DNA of 64,000 nucleotides from Phocoena phocoena (taxonomy: Eukaryota > Chordata > Mammalia > Artiodactyla > Phocoenidae), in NCBI RefSeq assembly GCF_963924675.1, contig NC_089222.1, positions 113,537,316 through 113,601,315 on the forward strand. The letters are read 5' to 3'. Position 1 is the first letter of the stretch; every line of letters begins with the position of its first letter. A program made the translations under genes and the position numbers. Under the pieces are notes generated by a model that was not told the DNA's origin, did no database searches, and saw nothing but the letters and a program-made list of their open reading frames with translations. Of the stretch, positions 33,773-47,599 are shown piece by piece.

Positions 33773-36700
33773 GCCATGCATTTGTTTCATCAAACCTTGA
33801 TCCGTATTCGTTCTTTGCTTTAAATTCATTTTTTATTGTCTGTGTTGTAAATTGAATTTGTTCATTTTCTTTAGACCTTGTAAGTCTTTGTGAATGGTTT
33901 CTTAAGTATGTGTGCTGATAAATTTCAGGGATTAAATATTATTCTTGAATACAGAGCATTTTATTAATTCCCTAGAGAAACTGAGAAAATTCAGAAAAAA
34001 TCACCATTACCGAGACATGTAAGAAGTTACTATATTAAGTGCAAGAATAATTGTAATAGGAAAAAATGGGTAACAAAAAGAAGAGCAAAGTCATAATGCA
34101 TGTTAGTACCATGGAAAAGGGACTTCAAAAAAAGTAAAATATTTAAAACTGAAATTCCTTTGGAGTAGTGACATGCTAATTCACAGGCTGAACAAGGTCA
34201 GAATAAAAATGCAACATGCTGCTCTGTTGCTGCCGTGGTTACTGTTGTTTTTGGTGATGTTAGAAATCTGGTTCCTTGACGTCATAATTTCATTAATGGT
34301 GCTGTACAAAGCTTTGCTTAAAGTCTTTTATAGGAAATTGACTAAATCCCATGTTATGGTAGAGGAAAATAGAAAAATATGTTGATACACTAATCACAAT
34401 GTAATTTCAACTCTCCTCTTAGTTAAAACTATGGGAAAATTGTAGTTAACTTTAATATATTTAATATATCGTCATAATTTAGCCAAGTTATTCATAAAAG
34501 AATGGTATTTGGTGTTTTGTTAAACCAAAATGTGAAGCTTGATTTTTATTTATTTTATTGTTGTATTTTAATATTCAGCAACTATTTGTAACTTATGTGT
34601 ATCCACACACAAATCAGGATTTTCAAATAATCTTGGGGCTTGAATTTTTTCCTCTGTTGGGTTGACATTTTATTTAGAAGATAAGGGAGTTGTGAACAAA
34701 AAGTATGTTTAGATCTGTTAAAAACATTTCCATAGGGTGGTAGTATATAGAAAATTTTAAATCTGTTGTAACAGAGTTAATTTAGCTGCTTTGTACTATA
34801 TTAGGTTAACACTCTGAAATTACCACAAGTTTTTAATTTTAACCTGTTCCTACATTCTATTCTCTTACCACTACTCTGTTGACTATTTATTAAAATGAAT
34901 GAATGAACCCAATATCAAAAAATGACAATATGAAAAAATGTTAAGCATTTTTGATTATATGAAAAATGCAAATATACGTACAAAGTAGTTCATTGTCTTT
35001 CAGATCATCAGGATAAAGAGGTTATATGAAAGTGTTTTGGAAACTGTGACTACAGTTTTAGATATAGATATAGTTTTGGGGGTTTAGGTGTAATTGTCCT
35101 TAAACTGCCTTGCCAGCTCATAACTGCTCCAGGTCAACAAATTCAGTCCATGATCTAGTTCTTGAGAAGGTAATCAAATCTCAAAATGGTCAAGTGTGGT
35201 TTGAATCATCTTTACTTATCTAGATATATGGAAGAAGGAATGTGTGCATACAGTGTGTGGTAGGGATGTAAGGTTTATCTGTGGAAAACAAAGTTACCTT
35301 TTCATTCAAGAAGATACTGTATAATTTCAGAGAAGACATATCAACTTGAACATTTGGTTCCAAAATTTGTCAAAACTCTGCAATTGCTATCTGACATGCA
35401 AGCATTTTAAGACTAAAGAGAACTTAAAATACATGAATTTATTGCTTAATGCAGTATGTAGATTAGGTACATAGGTGATCAATTGGTTAGCAGTTAGCAA
35501 AAATATGTCATACGGATTAGTAACTTGGGGCCCATTTTGAGGCAACACCTTGAAAAGAAATAAGGGTACCCAAAAATGGGACTTATAAAGCTAAATGCCC
35601 TTCCTGTTCAGGGCCAGAGTTCAAGAATTATTTCAAAGCAATTTACCTGTCAAAAGAAATATGCTGTTAGCTTTTCAAAAGGAACATCTGCGGAGTGGAA
35701 GTCATTTTCATAACTGCCTTCTATCCGGGAGCATTGGTTTCAGGCTAAGGACCTTAGAAAACCTGCTAAAAGGAGTCATCAGCCTCAGAATCTCTTCTCC
35801 TTCACATTAATCTCAGAATGAAGTGAGATCCTCATTCTTTCTGTTGTTGCTGTTCCAGCTTTATTATGTTCAGTAGAGGCCCTTGACCTGGACTGAGTTT
35901 AGCATAGCTCAGAATATCAAAGACAGGTAGATCAAATATTAGCGACTTTTTCAAAAACATAGTTTCTCATTCAGCTGATTTACTTCTGCTCTTTCCCTTG
36001 AGGAAAGAATATCCTCCTTCATCAGAAATTTATCTCAAAAGTCAGATAATTAAAAAAATAAATGTACCATGTTTCTAAAAAACTAAGGAGCAATATATGA
36101 TCTATAGAACATGGTGAGTTATTAGCAGAGAATCTACCAGAACAAGATGCCTCAGGGTACCAAATAGGGAGCAATGAAGATAACCATTGTAATGTAGGTT
36201 ATTTTATTACCACAATAATAAAGAGGTTTTCAGTCAAACTGTGATGTGGTTACTTGGTGTAATTAAATATTAAAACAATGCTTGAATTGATGGATTACCC
36301 ACTTCCTTTGTTTATTTTCTATTTTGTTCCCCTGTATAATACATTTTTAAAACTGCTGTTATGTTTTACAATATTGTATGTGAAGTGGTTGGTATATTAG
36401 GGAGATGGCTAGAAATTACTTGTACATTTTAAATGAAGAAATTCTCTTGTTGGTGCAAAGTAGATCCTTTTTAAGAGAAAAGGAATAATTAAGAAGTGAA
36501 TTCTAGGAATGATTGAGCCTCTCCAACCATGTGAGTTGTAGCTTTCGTTGCATATAGAGCTCATTAAAGGCTCTGTAGTAAAACCACTGTTAGATGCTCA
36601 TCTTGTCAATTTTCCTCATCTCTTATTCACATATAAAGTACTCTTAAACCAGCTGTGGTTATCTTTGAGGCATGCTGTATCTGGGCTAGGCCACATCTTT

Positions 36701-36989
36701 ATCTAATCTGCTACAAAGAAATCTGACAGTTACCTATCTTTCCATTTTAAACATCTACCTCTGATTGCAACAGATGTCAGAAAGACAATAAAAGATAAAT
36801 GTTAAAGGATATGTTTTAAAAGTATACATTTCACACATAGTGGATTGAATTGAAAATTTGAAGAACATCGATGGTAAAAAAAAATGTTGAATTCTAGCTG
36901 TATATTGTAAGATTTTAAATGGCAATATGTGGGGATGGGGAAGCATACAAGGTTGCATTTGTTTGAATAAATCCAACAACCCCCTTTTA
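33773..36989. other. Intronic DNA after the ROBO1 exon, nothing recognised
   Basis: No gene or clear transposon was recognised. A 70-codon hydrophobic ORF at 34173-34385 has no family resemblance. Confidence 0.45.
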
Positions 36990-37265
36990 AGTTAAATGTA
37001 ATTTATTTTTCCCTCTCTTTTCTCTGAATGTGTAGCAGCACTGTCCCTCATTAAAGATGCAGGAGCTGACAGGGTTATTTCCTTTGCCCTGCTTCATGTC
37101 AACAAGCCTTGAGTGTGAAATTGTCTGAAATGACTTACTGCTTACCCTCCCCACCCATCCCACCACTTCAGTACCTTGCTGCTTTATCCAAAGGAAGGTA
37201 ATTGCAAGGAGCTAAGTGTTATCTGGGTTTGAATCATCATCCACAGATAAGCTGTACATTTTAAC
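36990..37265. promoter_or_regulatory. Candidate conserved non-coding element
   Basis: This repeat-free block is more GC-balanced than its AT-rich neighbours, with a C-rich run (CCCTCCCCACCCATCCCACC) and GATAAG. It is called only from composition and lack of repeat identity; no alignment was available. Confidence 0.25.
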
Positions 37266-37874
37266 AAAAGTATTCTTTATGTAAAATTCTAGAAATAATA
37301 GGAAGTATCTGTGTACAATCCTCATATATTCCTAATTTTTGTGATTTATTTTTTACATGCCTAACAGATTTTGAATAGATTTGAGGAATTATTTCAAATT
37401 TTTAAGATCTGCTATCCAAAAAAAAATCGAAAGTAAATTTCTGAAATTGAAATGTGATAGACTCTTTAAACATTTCTTTCATTATTTGCCAAATTTATTT
37501 AACTAATAATATTGCATATATGCATTCTACAAAGGGTTTTATCCACAGAAATTTTTTTTCAATAGTTGTGATTAGTTTCTGTAAGCACAGTAGCCATGAG
37601 CAGTGATAAGAAAAATGCATATCACTTAGAAACTATAGTGTTGCTTGTTCATAGGCAGTTTGTTTTTTAAAAAATTGCACTGACTATTCAGACATTGATC
37701 AATTAATTTAAAACATTTACAAGGTTACTTGTTTCTTCTATTAGAATATAATATTTAGGTTTAAAAGTACTTTCAAATGTTATTTAACTCTTCCAATTAT
37801 GCATTGGTAGAGTTTTTACTATTAAAAATATGATTTGATTATAAATGCTACGTAATAAATCTGTATGACGAGAG

Positions 37875-38063
37875 AAGTGTTTCTCAACATGTCTTCCGTG
37901 ATTTTTTTTTTCAGAAACACTTTGAATGTTTATTAAAAATAAAGTTTCCAAGGGCCAATGATAGAATCTCTGAAACAGAGAGCCTGGTTTCAGAGCCCAG
38001 GAACCTGCAGTTTTACAAATATCCCCAATTAATGTAATACCCAGAAAATTTAAGAACTACAGC
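37875..38063 (+). mobile_element. MER5-like non-autonomous hAT DNA transposon
   Basis: AAGTGTTTCTCAAC near the left end and TTAAGAACTACAG at the right end are the diverged inverted repeats of MER5 (CAGTGGTTCTCAA type). In between are ATAGAATCTCTGAAACAGAG and CAGGAACCTGCAGTTTTAC. Confidence 0.7.
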
Positions 38064-39074
38064 TTTTGACAAAAGTTTAGGTTGATATAAGAAATAGTTG
38101 AATACATTCAAAACTACATAGTATATAGGAACGATTTCCTTTAGAAAGAGGTGAAAGTATTTGAAGACATTTATATATTGCAGGGATTTGGGGAGCAGAT
38201 TTAAGGCTACTGCTGTTTTATTTTGCCTTGCTTTTACTTACGTTTCTTGCTATTTTTGTCTCATAATAATATTTACAGTTTCAAAAATATAATTTTGAAA
38301 GTCAATAGCTCAAGAAAAAAGCCACTGAACAAATGAATAGATCAGTGAAAATTAACCTGTATAATTAAAAATGACTTTACAGGATTCTAACTTAGTTTTC
38401 CCTAATGGGTATAATTTTTCCTAAACTTTGTCCAAGTCTTAATAAACTATTGACTCAGACATTAAGTGGCTGGGAATTTATATCCAAATTAGAAAAATGT
38501 ATCAATTATGCAAATTTTCTGTATAAAAGGACTAAGAATCAGGGTTGCATTATGACTAATGGGTACTTCTGCCTTTCTGGGTTTTTTGCTATGAGATAAT
38601 ATAAAGCATTATATTTTAAAATTGTGTTAGCATCAACATGAATATAATCTTTGGCTATAAATGTTTATTTTCTTCTTTTGATTTTAAAATGAACTAAAGT
38701 ATTTTCATGAACCCCAACTGTATTGTTAGCTGACACTGTATCATTGTGTCTAGTAGGTAAGTCAGTTCTGTTAAGGACCATGAAAAGACAAAGTATTAAT
38801 TCATGACTTATGCCTAAATATGATATCTAGAAACAATATTCACTACAAATGACTTACAATAAAAATTTAGTTTTACACATTTCTATAAGCATTATAGAAA
38901 GCTAGAAGAAAATCATACAATAAAAGAAACCAGATATTTTCTGAATGTTACTTCTTGGAATTTAATTTTTACAAAAATCTTAAAGAACCCACACATACCA
39001 AGAAAAGAAGAAAGGAAGGAAGGAAGGGAAAGAAAGACTACTCAGGAAACATCAAGATTATCAGAAGGTCTTAG
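38064..39074. other. AT-rich intronic DNA
   Basis: Nothing was recognised except a GGAA-rich purine patch at about 39006-39035. Confidence 0.5.
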
Positions 39075-39260
39075 TGGAGAAAAGGTGGCTTCTGGTTCAA
39101 AATAGCTATATTTGAACCACATCTCTTCTATACCTTAGTTGTGTTACTTTGGTCAATAACTTAATCTCTCCCTATGTCAGTTTACTCCTCAGAAAGAATG
39201 TCAGAATTACCTTGTGTTATTTGTATCTGAATTATAGATACAACGATCAAAGAATTTGGG
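39075..39260 (+). mobile_element. MIR SINE relic
   Basis: GGTTCAAAATAGC, TTAGTTGTGTTACTTTGG, ACTTAATCTCTCCCTATGTC and CAGTTTACTCCTC follow the MIR core order in sense. It is diverged. Confidence 0.6.
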
Positions 39261-41034
39261 ACACTGAGAGGATTTTCTGTATGGAGTTGTTCTTACTAAC
39301 ATTGATAATAATCTCATTATTATTTATAAATGAGTGTCACTGGCCTGGTCTGTGCTATATGGTTGTAGTGGGATAGTAGCTAATTACAAGTGCCACTGAG
39401 GGAAAACAGACATGTCCTGTAAGGAAGGATGAGGTTCTGTACAGCAACAACTTGAGGAGTACATGGAAGTCTTCATGGAGCAGGTGAACAGGAAGGTAAG
39501 AGTCCATTGGAAAGTTAGCATTTATTAAGCATCTACTATGGGCTAGATACTTGAGTTTTAGGAGTTCTGTCTGGTTGAAAAGGAGTGAGTAGGAAAGAAA
39601 ATCTCAGGCTTGTGCCAAGAGACACAGCTATGATGACTGTGAGAACCCTTGTTTGGCTTGGTAGAAAGGAAAATTGCATATTAAGGGATGTTTGGAGATG
39701 AGTCGAGAGAGTAATTTGAAGTTCAAATCTTGAGGAGTCTTGTATACTAAGCTAAGCAGCTTTAAATGTAAACTCTGGTCAAAAAGGAGCCAATGAGAGA
39801 GTTAAAGGTGGGGAGTAGCCTAGTAAGATTTTTTTAAACTGTAATTTAGTGGAAATGTGGTGCATCAAATTCTTTCTTCTATTTTTTTATTTATTAATTC
39901 AACAAATATTTATTTGACATCTAATACGGCACGGTACTGTTGTAAGGTTGGAGGAGATGGAAATGAAGATAGTCTTGGTATCTTCTTCCTTTCTCTTTCT
40001 CTGTGGAGGAAAAATAATAAAAATCAGTTACACACCTAATTTTCTAATTGTAAATTATCATTATGATAGAAGAGAAGAAAACACTGTTGGAGATTTGCAA
40101 AAGTATTATGAATACCTAAAAATGTAAGTAGTACATAGAAATTATTGGAATGTTTCTTGATAAATGAATAAATTAACAAGAGGAAGAGGTTGCTAAAAAA
40201 TACAGCAGACACCTCACTATCCATGGGACAACAGAGATAGGAAAGGGATAGGTTTGGAAAAATGTGTAGGATATAGAGTCAGAAAAACTGAGTGATGATG
40301 GGAAGTGGAGGGAGAATGAGAGCAAGGCATCAAGAATGACCCCAAGATTCATTGTTGGAGGGTAGGCCATGGTGACATCATTAATGAAATTAGGAAGGCA
40401 CGGCATGGTACACTGTGATTTGATTTTATGTATTTATTGTTTGATGATTTACAATATATAATTTTTTTACAAGATCAAGTAGAAAAAATATTTGGGTAAT
40501 AGCATACTTCCATTTGGTTTTAGAGCCAATATTTGCTGTATGTGGTTTGCTGGATTTAAATTCAGTATGAATTTATAATGTGATTTAAAGTCACCATTCA
40601 TATATATATTCATATATGTATTATTTGCTATTATCTCTTTTATGGATATTAATGCCATTCAAACTTTTCTGGACAATTAACCAAGTTAAACTTAGTGTTC
40701 AAAAGATCAGTAATACAATCAAATTATGGAGTAAATCATTGTTAAAATATCTAGTACACATGATTTAGTCTCTCAGTGTAATTGTGTTTCTCAGGCTTTT
40801 CCCTCATATTCCTTCACGGACACAAACACATTTTTTAAATTCTTAGATTACATGTCATTTGGCATCGTGATGTGATCTTTGTTTACTTTTTGTTTATAAC
40901 ACATGCTGTGGGTGTTAAATAGGATTGGAAACCTTATCAATAGAAGTGTCAAGTCTCTAAAAAGAAGAAATACTTAAAGAAAAAAATAAAATGCATTCCT
41001 TACTTTCTAAAGAACATCACTCAGTTACAGATGA
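39261..41034. other. Intronic DNA with old LINE-like traces
   Basis: AATTCAACAAATATTTATTTG (39897 onward) and ATTTATTAAGCATCTACTATG (near 39522) resemble old LINE 3' sequence. No gene was recognised. Confidence 0.4.
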
Positions 41035-41465
41035 GACGTTAATTAAGAGAGGAATTGCCAGCTGTACTCAATTCCATGGCTCTTCATTAGCCTTGGTCTA
41101 CTAGTGTAAGACTTCATCTAATTGCTTAAGTAGATGGAAGCAAACTAACAGGCCCTGTTAGCTGCAAGACACTCAGTGAAGAAGCTCATCTTTGTAATCT
41201 AGCTGTAGAGCCCAGGACCATTCTGCTTTGATGATATGGCCTTTGTGATGAACCTGGCTTGAAAAACCCCATGTGCCCCATGCTTCACTTAATTAAGCCA
41301 TCAGAATGCATTGCAGCCAACAGAGTGCCTCATATGGACTAGTCTAAGTAATTTTTGCTCCTCTATTGCCTGGTTAATAGAAAGAGGCTCTGTTCTAGAT
41401 TATGACTGATAGAGGCTATATGGTACAGCTGTTGTAATTGTGCCTGAGGGTAGAGAAAACCTTTT
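41035..41465. promoter_or_regulatory. Candidate conserved non-coding element
   Basis: About 430 repeat-free bases are richer in GC than the flanks and hold several homeodomain-like cores (CTAATTGC, the palindrome CTTAATTAAG near 41289, GTAATTG). ROBO1 introns are expected to carry developmental enhancers, but this call rests on composition and motifs only. Confidence 0.3.
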
Positions 41466-41849
41466 GTAAAAGATTCTCTATTTGCCAGAGATACTGTCAT
41501 TAATTCATTCAACTATTTTCCCTAGATTGCCTAGTGAGCATTCATTTATTCTTTCTCTTTACTTGCAGCTTTCCTATGTCGACACGCTTGTGTCCTTTGT
41601 TGTATGAACATACCCAGCCTCTGTCATGTTTTCACATGGGAGAATTGCTTTGAAAATGATTTCTTTTGTTGATTGAATAGTAAATAAAATGGATATGTTG
41701 GACTACTAAGAAGAACATATAAATAATTCAACACAAAAAGTTGAAGGCATGTGGGCCTTGAAAGTATAAAAAACTGACATTCTTCCTAAAATATAATCCA
41801 CACTGCAAATTTTGAAAGACATGACATTTTATGATATAACATATTATAA

Positions 41850-41945
41850 CTATATATATACATGCATATATAAGAAATAAATGTCACAATATACATGTAT
41901 GTATATGCATGCATATATACATATATAATATTTGTATTTTGGTAC
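41850..41945. repeat. TA/TG-rich low-complexity stretch
   Basis: Repeated ATATATACATGCATATATA-like words. It is imperfect and probably an aged microsatellite. Confidence 0.75.
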
Positions 41946-42396
41946 ATATATTTAAACACAGGTGTACATATAAAGCAGTATTTGTGTGTATTCTGAATTA
42001 TTCATATAGGTCTGGTTAATACATACAGACTGCTATAGAGGTTAAAAAATAATTTTTATCCTCTTAAAAGTAATATAAAATTTATCATGACATGACATTT
42101 TTTCCATTTATGTTAATAGTTGTTCTCTAAATTCCTAAGGTACTGGTATGAGGTTTCTATACCAATGACTGAATTATTTGTATATGAAAATAATTCTATA
42201 GAAATAATTTCTCATTTTTCTATCTAAATGGTCTTTAATGTTTCACCTAATATAGGTTCATAGCTTGACATGCAATTCAATCAGAGTCATAAGCATGGTA
42301 TAACTGTTACAATAAGCTGGGGGTAGGGGCCCTACAACCTATGTTGTTGTTTTTGTTCATGACGTGTCATTACTCACTGGCTCATAGATTTTTCTT

Positions 42397-42593
42397 TTTT
42401 TTTTTTTTTTAACATCTTTATTGGGGTATAATTGCTTTACAATGGTGTGTTAGTTTTTGCTTTATAACAAAGTGAATCAGCTATACATATACATATGCTC
42501 CCATGTGTCTTCCCTCTTGCGTCTCCCTCCCTCCCACTCTCCCCATCCCACCCCTCCAGGCTGTCCCAAAGCCCTGAGCTAAAATCCCTGTGC
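42397..42593 (-). mobile_element. Recent short LINE-1 3' end
   Basis: A T run, AACATCTTTATTGGGGTATA, CTCCCTCCCTCCCACTCTCC and CAGGCTGTCCCAAAGCCC make up the LINE-1 3' UTR on the - strand. The perfect repeat TAGATTTTTCTT (42385-42396 and 42594-42605) flanks it. Confidence 0.93.
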
Positions 42594-42605
42594 TAGATTT
42601 TTCTT

Positions 42606-44164
42606 ATAACTTTGTGAGTATAATCACTCTTATATCTTCCACTGCACATATTTTTTCTTTTCTTGGATTTTTATTTTCTAATATGGTGAGAAAATTGTGG
42701 TTTTTAGGTAGTTTCAGAAGAGTCTTACTTCTCTTTAACATTTTATAGCTGATTTCATGTTCTTTAAATAAACTGAATTTCCCCAAATATAAGGTGACAG
42801 TGGTATCTCTAAGAAAAAATATAACTACCAATTAAGCCGTGACACAATGTCTTAAGGATAGTTCTGTGTGATACGTTAATCAAACCAACCTCTTAATGCT
42901 TTGAAGATTCTTTCATCCCTTCTGAAGGAGTAGCCAATTTCTCTTGCCTTTAGTTTGGTGGTGACAAACAATCCTTTTGAAATATCTCAGGAAGCAGACA
43001 CTTTGTGCTACCTAAGCATGTCTTCCTTCCTTTATTAAGTAGCTTAATTTTTGTTTCACAAAAAACCATAGTTTTGTGGCCATTTTACAACAATAAATAC
43101 TTCCTCAACAATGTGGAATTTATACCTGAATTTTTGTTTCTAAGCCTCAAATAACAATAACGTTTACTACCAATGTTCAATTGTAGAGGAATTGTGGAAG
43201 ACATTTTAAATTATAGTTAAACTCAATTTGTATATCCCCCATAATGCACATAACTTAACTGGAATGACAGCAATGTGAGCAGTTACGACAAAGGATTCAC
43301 ATCACAGTCAATGACAATCATATCAAAATTGCTGTCTGGCTCATAGCTATTGTAAGATGCCATCAACTATAAAAATTTAGAACCAAAATAAGAAAAAAAT
43401 TACTTCGAACCAATGAAATATGATATATGGAGGGAAACTGAGCCTGACGTAGTCCTCATGTTCCTCAAAGCTGTTTTATGTAAAGGTACAAATATTTGCT
43501 GGTTCCCAGATCTTCTTAATAGATCCTTATTTTAAAGCCACAAGCTTGGTGAACGTAAAGGAAAACAATAGTATAATAAGAATGCAAGCGTGATTAAAAT
43601 TTATCCATTCAGAGGCTCATTTTTTGTTTCTTCCAGATGTAGTGTCTTTCTCAGGTTTAGAAATCTATTCATCAGAAAACTAAGCCTATTCACTTGCGAT
43701 CTTACTACTATCATGAGATTTAAAATTCCTAAGCAGTATATGCACAGCGCTGAAATTAACATAACATGTCTTAATTAACATGGCTGTGTAATTTTTTCAC
43801 AGAAGTTCTTAGGTAGAAAAAAAATAGCTTTAGTTGATACTGTGCTCTTTTCCCACAAGTCTGTGAGATTCTAAGTAATGTCAATTGAATAATAAGAACA
43901 GCTTTATAATACTATACTTTCAAAAGTATACTAAAACTTAATTATGTACAGAGGAGTAGTTGCTAAGTATTCATCAGTTAAATAGTGGATATAATTTAAA
44001 AATTGGCTAATATTGATTAGAAAGTAATGTTACTCTTTAATCAATCTGTAATTAACTTATATTTAATTATATTCACTTAATCAATTTGCCAATGGAATAA
44101 AATTTATTTTATTGAATCCTATGTTTAGCATCACCACCAAAGAACTTTTCTGGTAAACCTAAGT
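42606..44164. other. AT-rich intronic DNA, nothing recognised
   Basis: No gene or clear repeat was recognised. Confidence 0.5.
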
Positions 44165-44735
44165 TTAGCTTTGTAAGAAAATGCCAAACTGTCCATGTAC
44201 CATTTTGCCTTCCCCCCAGCAATGAATGAGAGTTTGGTGTTGCTCCATTTCCCTGTCAGCATTTGGAGTTGTCCGTGTTCTGGATTTTAGCCACTCTAAT
44301 AGGTGTGTTGTGGTAACTGATTGTTACTTTAATTTGCTGTTCAGTATTAACATCTGATGTTGGGCCTGTTTTCATATGCCTATTTGCCATGTTTTCTTTT
44401 TTTGTTTGTTTGTTTGTTTTTAGTGAGGTGTCTGTTTAGATCATTTGTCCACTTTGTAATCAAGCTGTTTGCTTTATTACTGTTGACTTTTAAGAGTGCT
44501 TTTTATATTTTGGATAACAGTCTGTTATCAGATGTGTCTTTTACAAATGTTTTCTCCCAGTCTGTGGCTTATCTAGTTATTCTCCTAGCACTGTCTTTTA
44601 CAGAGCAGAAGTTTTTAATTTTAATAAAGTCCAACTTATCATTTTTTTCAATTAGGGATCATGCTTTTGATGTTGTATCTAAAAACCCATTGCCAAATCG
44701 AAAGTCACCTAGATTTTCTTGTAAGAACTTTTAAA
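44165..44735 (-). mobile_element. Old LINE-1 ORF2 fragment
   Basis: CCAAACTGTCCATGTACC, GTTGTGGTAACTGATTGTTAC, TTATCAGATGTGTCTTTTAC and GAGCAGAAGTTTTTAATTTT match the reverse complement of old LINE-1 ORF2 3' sequence. A (TTTG)n patch lies near 44401-44420. Confidence 0.8.
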
Positions 44736-45429
44736 TATGTGACATTACCCTGCTTTACATAAGATAGTGTATTTTAAATATATAGTCCCCTTGTAATATT
44801 TTCAGTGTAAAGAAATGATATTGCAGAGAATATCTTCTGTAGCATTGATATATGAAATCAGAATCATATGTGAAAATGGTAATATTAATGTTATTTTTGT
44901 CAAGATAACCATAAAATTTAATTTACACATTAATTGGAAATGATTGTCTTATCACAAAATAATTTTTTGGCATTTTAAAATATTAAATGCAGCTGAATAC
45001 AGGACAAACAAAATTAAGTTTGAAAAGAAAGACCAGAGCCAATTTATGTGAAAAGGAAAGACTTGTTTAAGAAACTAGTAGTTTTAGTGGAGACAGGGGA
45101 GCAAATTCAGGAGTGTTATTTGGGTAGAACAAGTTCATGTGGGTCAAGTGTTTATTAATGTGCTCTGGATGCACAGGAAGCAGTTCCACACACTCTGGGA
45201 AGGTCTGGAAATTGTTTTTTAATCATTACAAGGTAGATGGTTTATTCAAGTTTCAACCACAAGGTTTAACATTAATCTTTCTCTCAATTCACTTTCTAAC
45301 TATCTGTATCATGCTGCTTCTTTCAAGATGAGCTGCCCTTTTTTTCCTATTTCATTTTTGTAAGCTTTTATCAAGTATATGTAGGAATCAGTCATTTTAA
45401 CAGATTGCTTTATTATAGTAAATAAGCTA
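44736..45429. other. Intronic DNA, nothing recognised
   Basis: No gene or clear repeat was recognised. Confidence 0.45.
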
Positions 45430-45665
45430 GATGATATTAAAAAAAAGCAGTAGCTTTAGTGTCAAGCTTACTTGGATTCTGTATGGAATGTGTGAACTTG
45501 GGGAACTTGCAGACTGGTTTTTTGGTTTACTTGTTTGTTTTTTTAAAGGATACAATATTTACCTTGAGGTGTGGTTGTAAAGATTACATAAAGACTATAA
45601 AGTATCTAATACAATATCTCATCCATAGAAGGTACTCAGTAAATGGTAGCTACTATCATTTGAAA
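45430..45665 (+). mobile_element. MIR SINE relic, nearly full length
   Basis: GTAGCTTTAGTGTCAAGC, TGTGTGAACTTGGGG, GTAAAGATTACATAAAGAC and GAAGGTACTCAGTAAATGG follow the MIR sense order from box region to 3' end. Confidence 0.7.
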
Positions 45666-46999
45666 AGCATGTATTGCTAGTGAATTTTTGGAATATGAAG
45701 GGGACAGGTAAAATAGATGAGGGAAAGATTATCAGATAACTCTGAGCCTAGATGATGATGTCAATGACTGAAACCAACAGTGTTTGGAGAGTTGCTCCAG
45801 AAGCATGGAGGGATTAAAAGAGAAAACACCGTGGCCTAAAAGAGGTGGATTTCAATGTGAATAATGGATGTGAGAATAATCACTTTTTCAGAATAGTGGA
45901 TCTTATGCAATGCTTTGAACCCCTTTTGGATGTCGCAACAGACTATGCAGTGTGTAATGTCAGATACAGTATTCAGTGAGCAGAAAATATGAAGCAGTGT
46001 AAGGAAGTTATAATTTGCTGTGACAAACAGATGTAACACAACTTCACTACAACAAAAATCAAAGCAAAGAATGCAAATTTAACAGGATATGTATGAATTT
46101 GGCTTGTAAGTATATAAGAATGTTAAGTCATAACTATTAGTTCTACTCAAACATAACATAATGCCTCAGGGCAAAAAGGGAAATGTGACAATTGTGAATG
46201 CTTTTATTGGACACTGTGACGTATTTTTAGACTACAGTGGTGATTTTGTTATAATTATTACTGGATTATTTAGCATGATGAGTATCTTAAAGTTACAAAT
46301 ATGTCACCAAAAATTCTAGTTTTTGAAAGCATGGCATGAAACAAACAGAGAATGCCCACAAGTTAACATTTATTTTCTTAGGTGTCTTGGTGATAGAAGA
46401 AATTTCATAATTTTGTACTGTTTCAGTGAAGTATTTTACAAGAAAACTATAAACATATACCATTTGTGCTTGCATTTCTTTGCATTTTCTCTTTTTAAAA
46501 AGCACACAAAGACATTAAAATATATACTAATTGCAGAAAATATTTGAAAATCACTAGTCTAAAGAAACTAGAGAAGCGTATAATGAAACATCAAAATGTT
46601 GACTAGAATTGTCCAAGGAAAAGTTTAGTCAGTTGCTGTCTAGTAGGAGGTAAATATTTAGTTTTACTTTGTTTATCAATATGTACTGTTTGTGTTTAGT
46701 CCATTCTGAGTTTTCGAGGAGTTCAATTATTGAAATAAAATTTGATTCACTTTCGTGGTATATCATAATACACTTTGATTTTAATGGATGGGAAATAAAC
46801 TCTAATTTATCAAGAATGGCATTTTTTTAGTTAAATTTATTATATGGTAAACCTGAGTGGTCTAATTGATGTAAAAGTCACAGATCCACACACAACATGG
46901 TATTTGATATATATATGCAGTCTGATTAAAGTAGATAATAAAAAGTAAAATGACTACAATAATTATTTGATCGGTAGAATTGCCACTGACTTAATTTTT
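45666..46999. other. AT-rich intronic DNA, nothing recognised
   Basis: No gene or clear repeat was recognised. Confidence 0.5.
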
Positions 47000-47061
47000 A
47001 TGATTCTATTAGTTATAAGAATTAGATAATATGATTCTATTAGTTATAAGAATTAGATAAT
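47000..47061. repeat. Perfect 31-bp tandem duplication
   Basis: The unit starting ATGATTCTATTAGTTATAAG occupies 47000-47030 and 47031-47061 without a mismatch, so the duplication is recent. Confidence 0.95.
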
Positions 47062-47599
47062 AACTTAATAATATGTTTTAATTGAATGGCCACTAAAAGA
47101 GGAAGAAAAGTGAAATTTAAGGTAAAAGTGTGATTATGAATTAGAACAGTTAGTTAAAGTTACTAGAGTTGTCAAATTTCCATAAAGGCTGAGAAAAGTG
47201 TTTAGTGTACAAAACGCAAAAACAGATACATAGTAACATGGATGAAGAGAATGTATCTAAATGAACAAATTATTTGTAAAACTAGAATCAAAGGAACTAG
47301 TTTGACCAATTCAGTTAAAATATAGAAAATGCTATAGTAAAATCATGAAACATTGAACCCAGAAATGTCATTATTTTATATAAATATATCAAGTTACATG
47401 AGAAGCCAAGTCATGTGACAACAAAATTTATGAGAACTGATCCAACATAACCACCCTAGAAAAAAGAAGAAAGAAAAAGAAAAAAGGCTTATCTTTTATA
47501 CACTGCTGTTAGCACAAAAAATATCTGTGGACTCAGTGAAAACAAGCGACCATTTGTCTCAGGTTTCTCTGAATAGTCCCCATTCCATGCTTAGTGTTC

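Noticed and set aside
34173..34385. 70-codon hydrophobic ORF downstream of the ROBO1 exon
   Set aside because: It has no splice context, no recognisable family and AT-rich chance composition.
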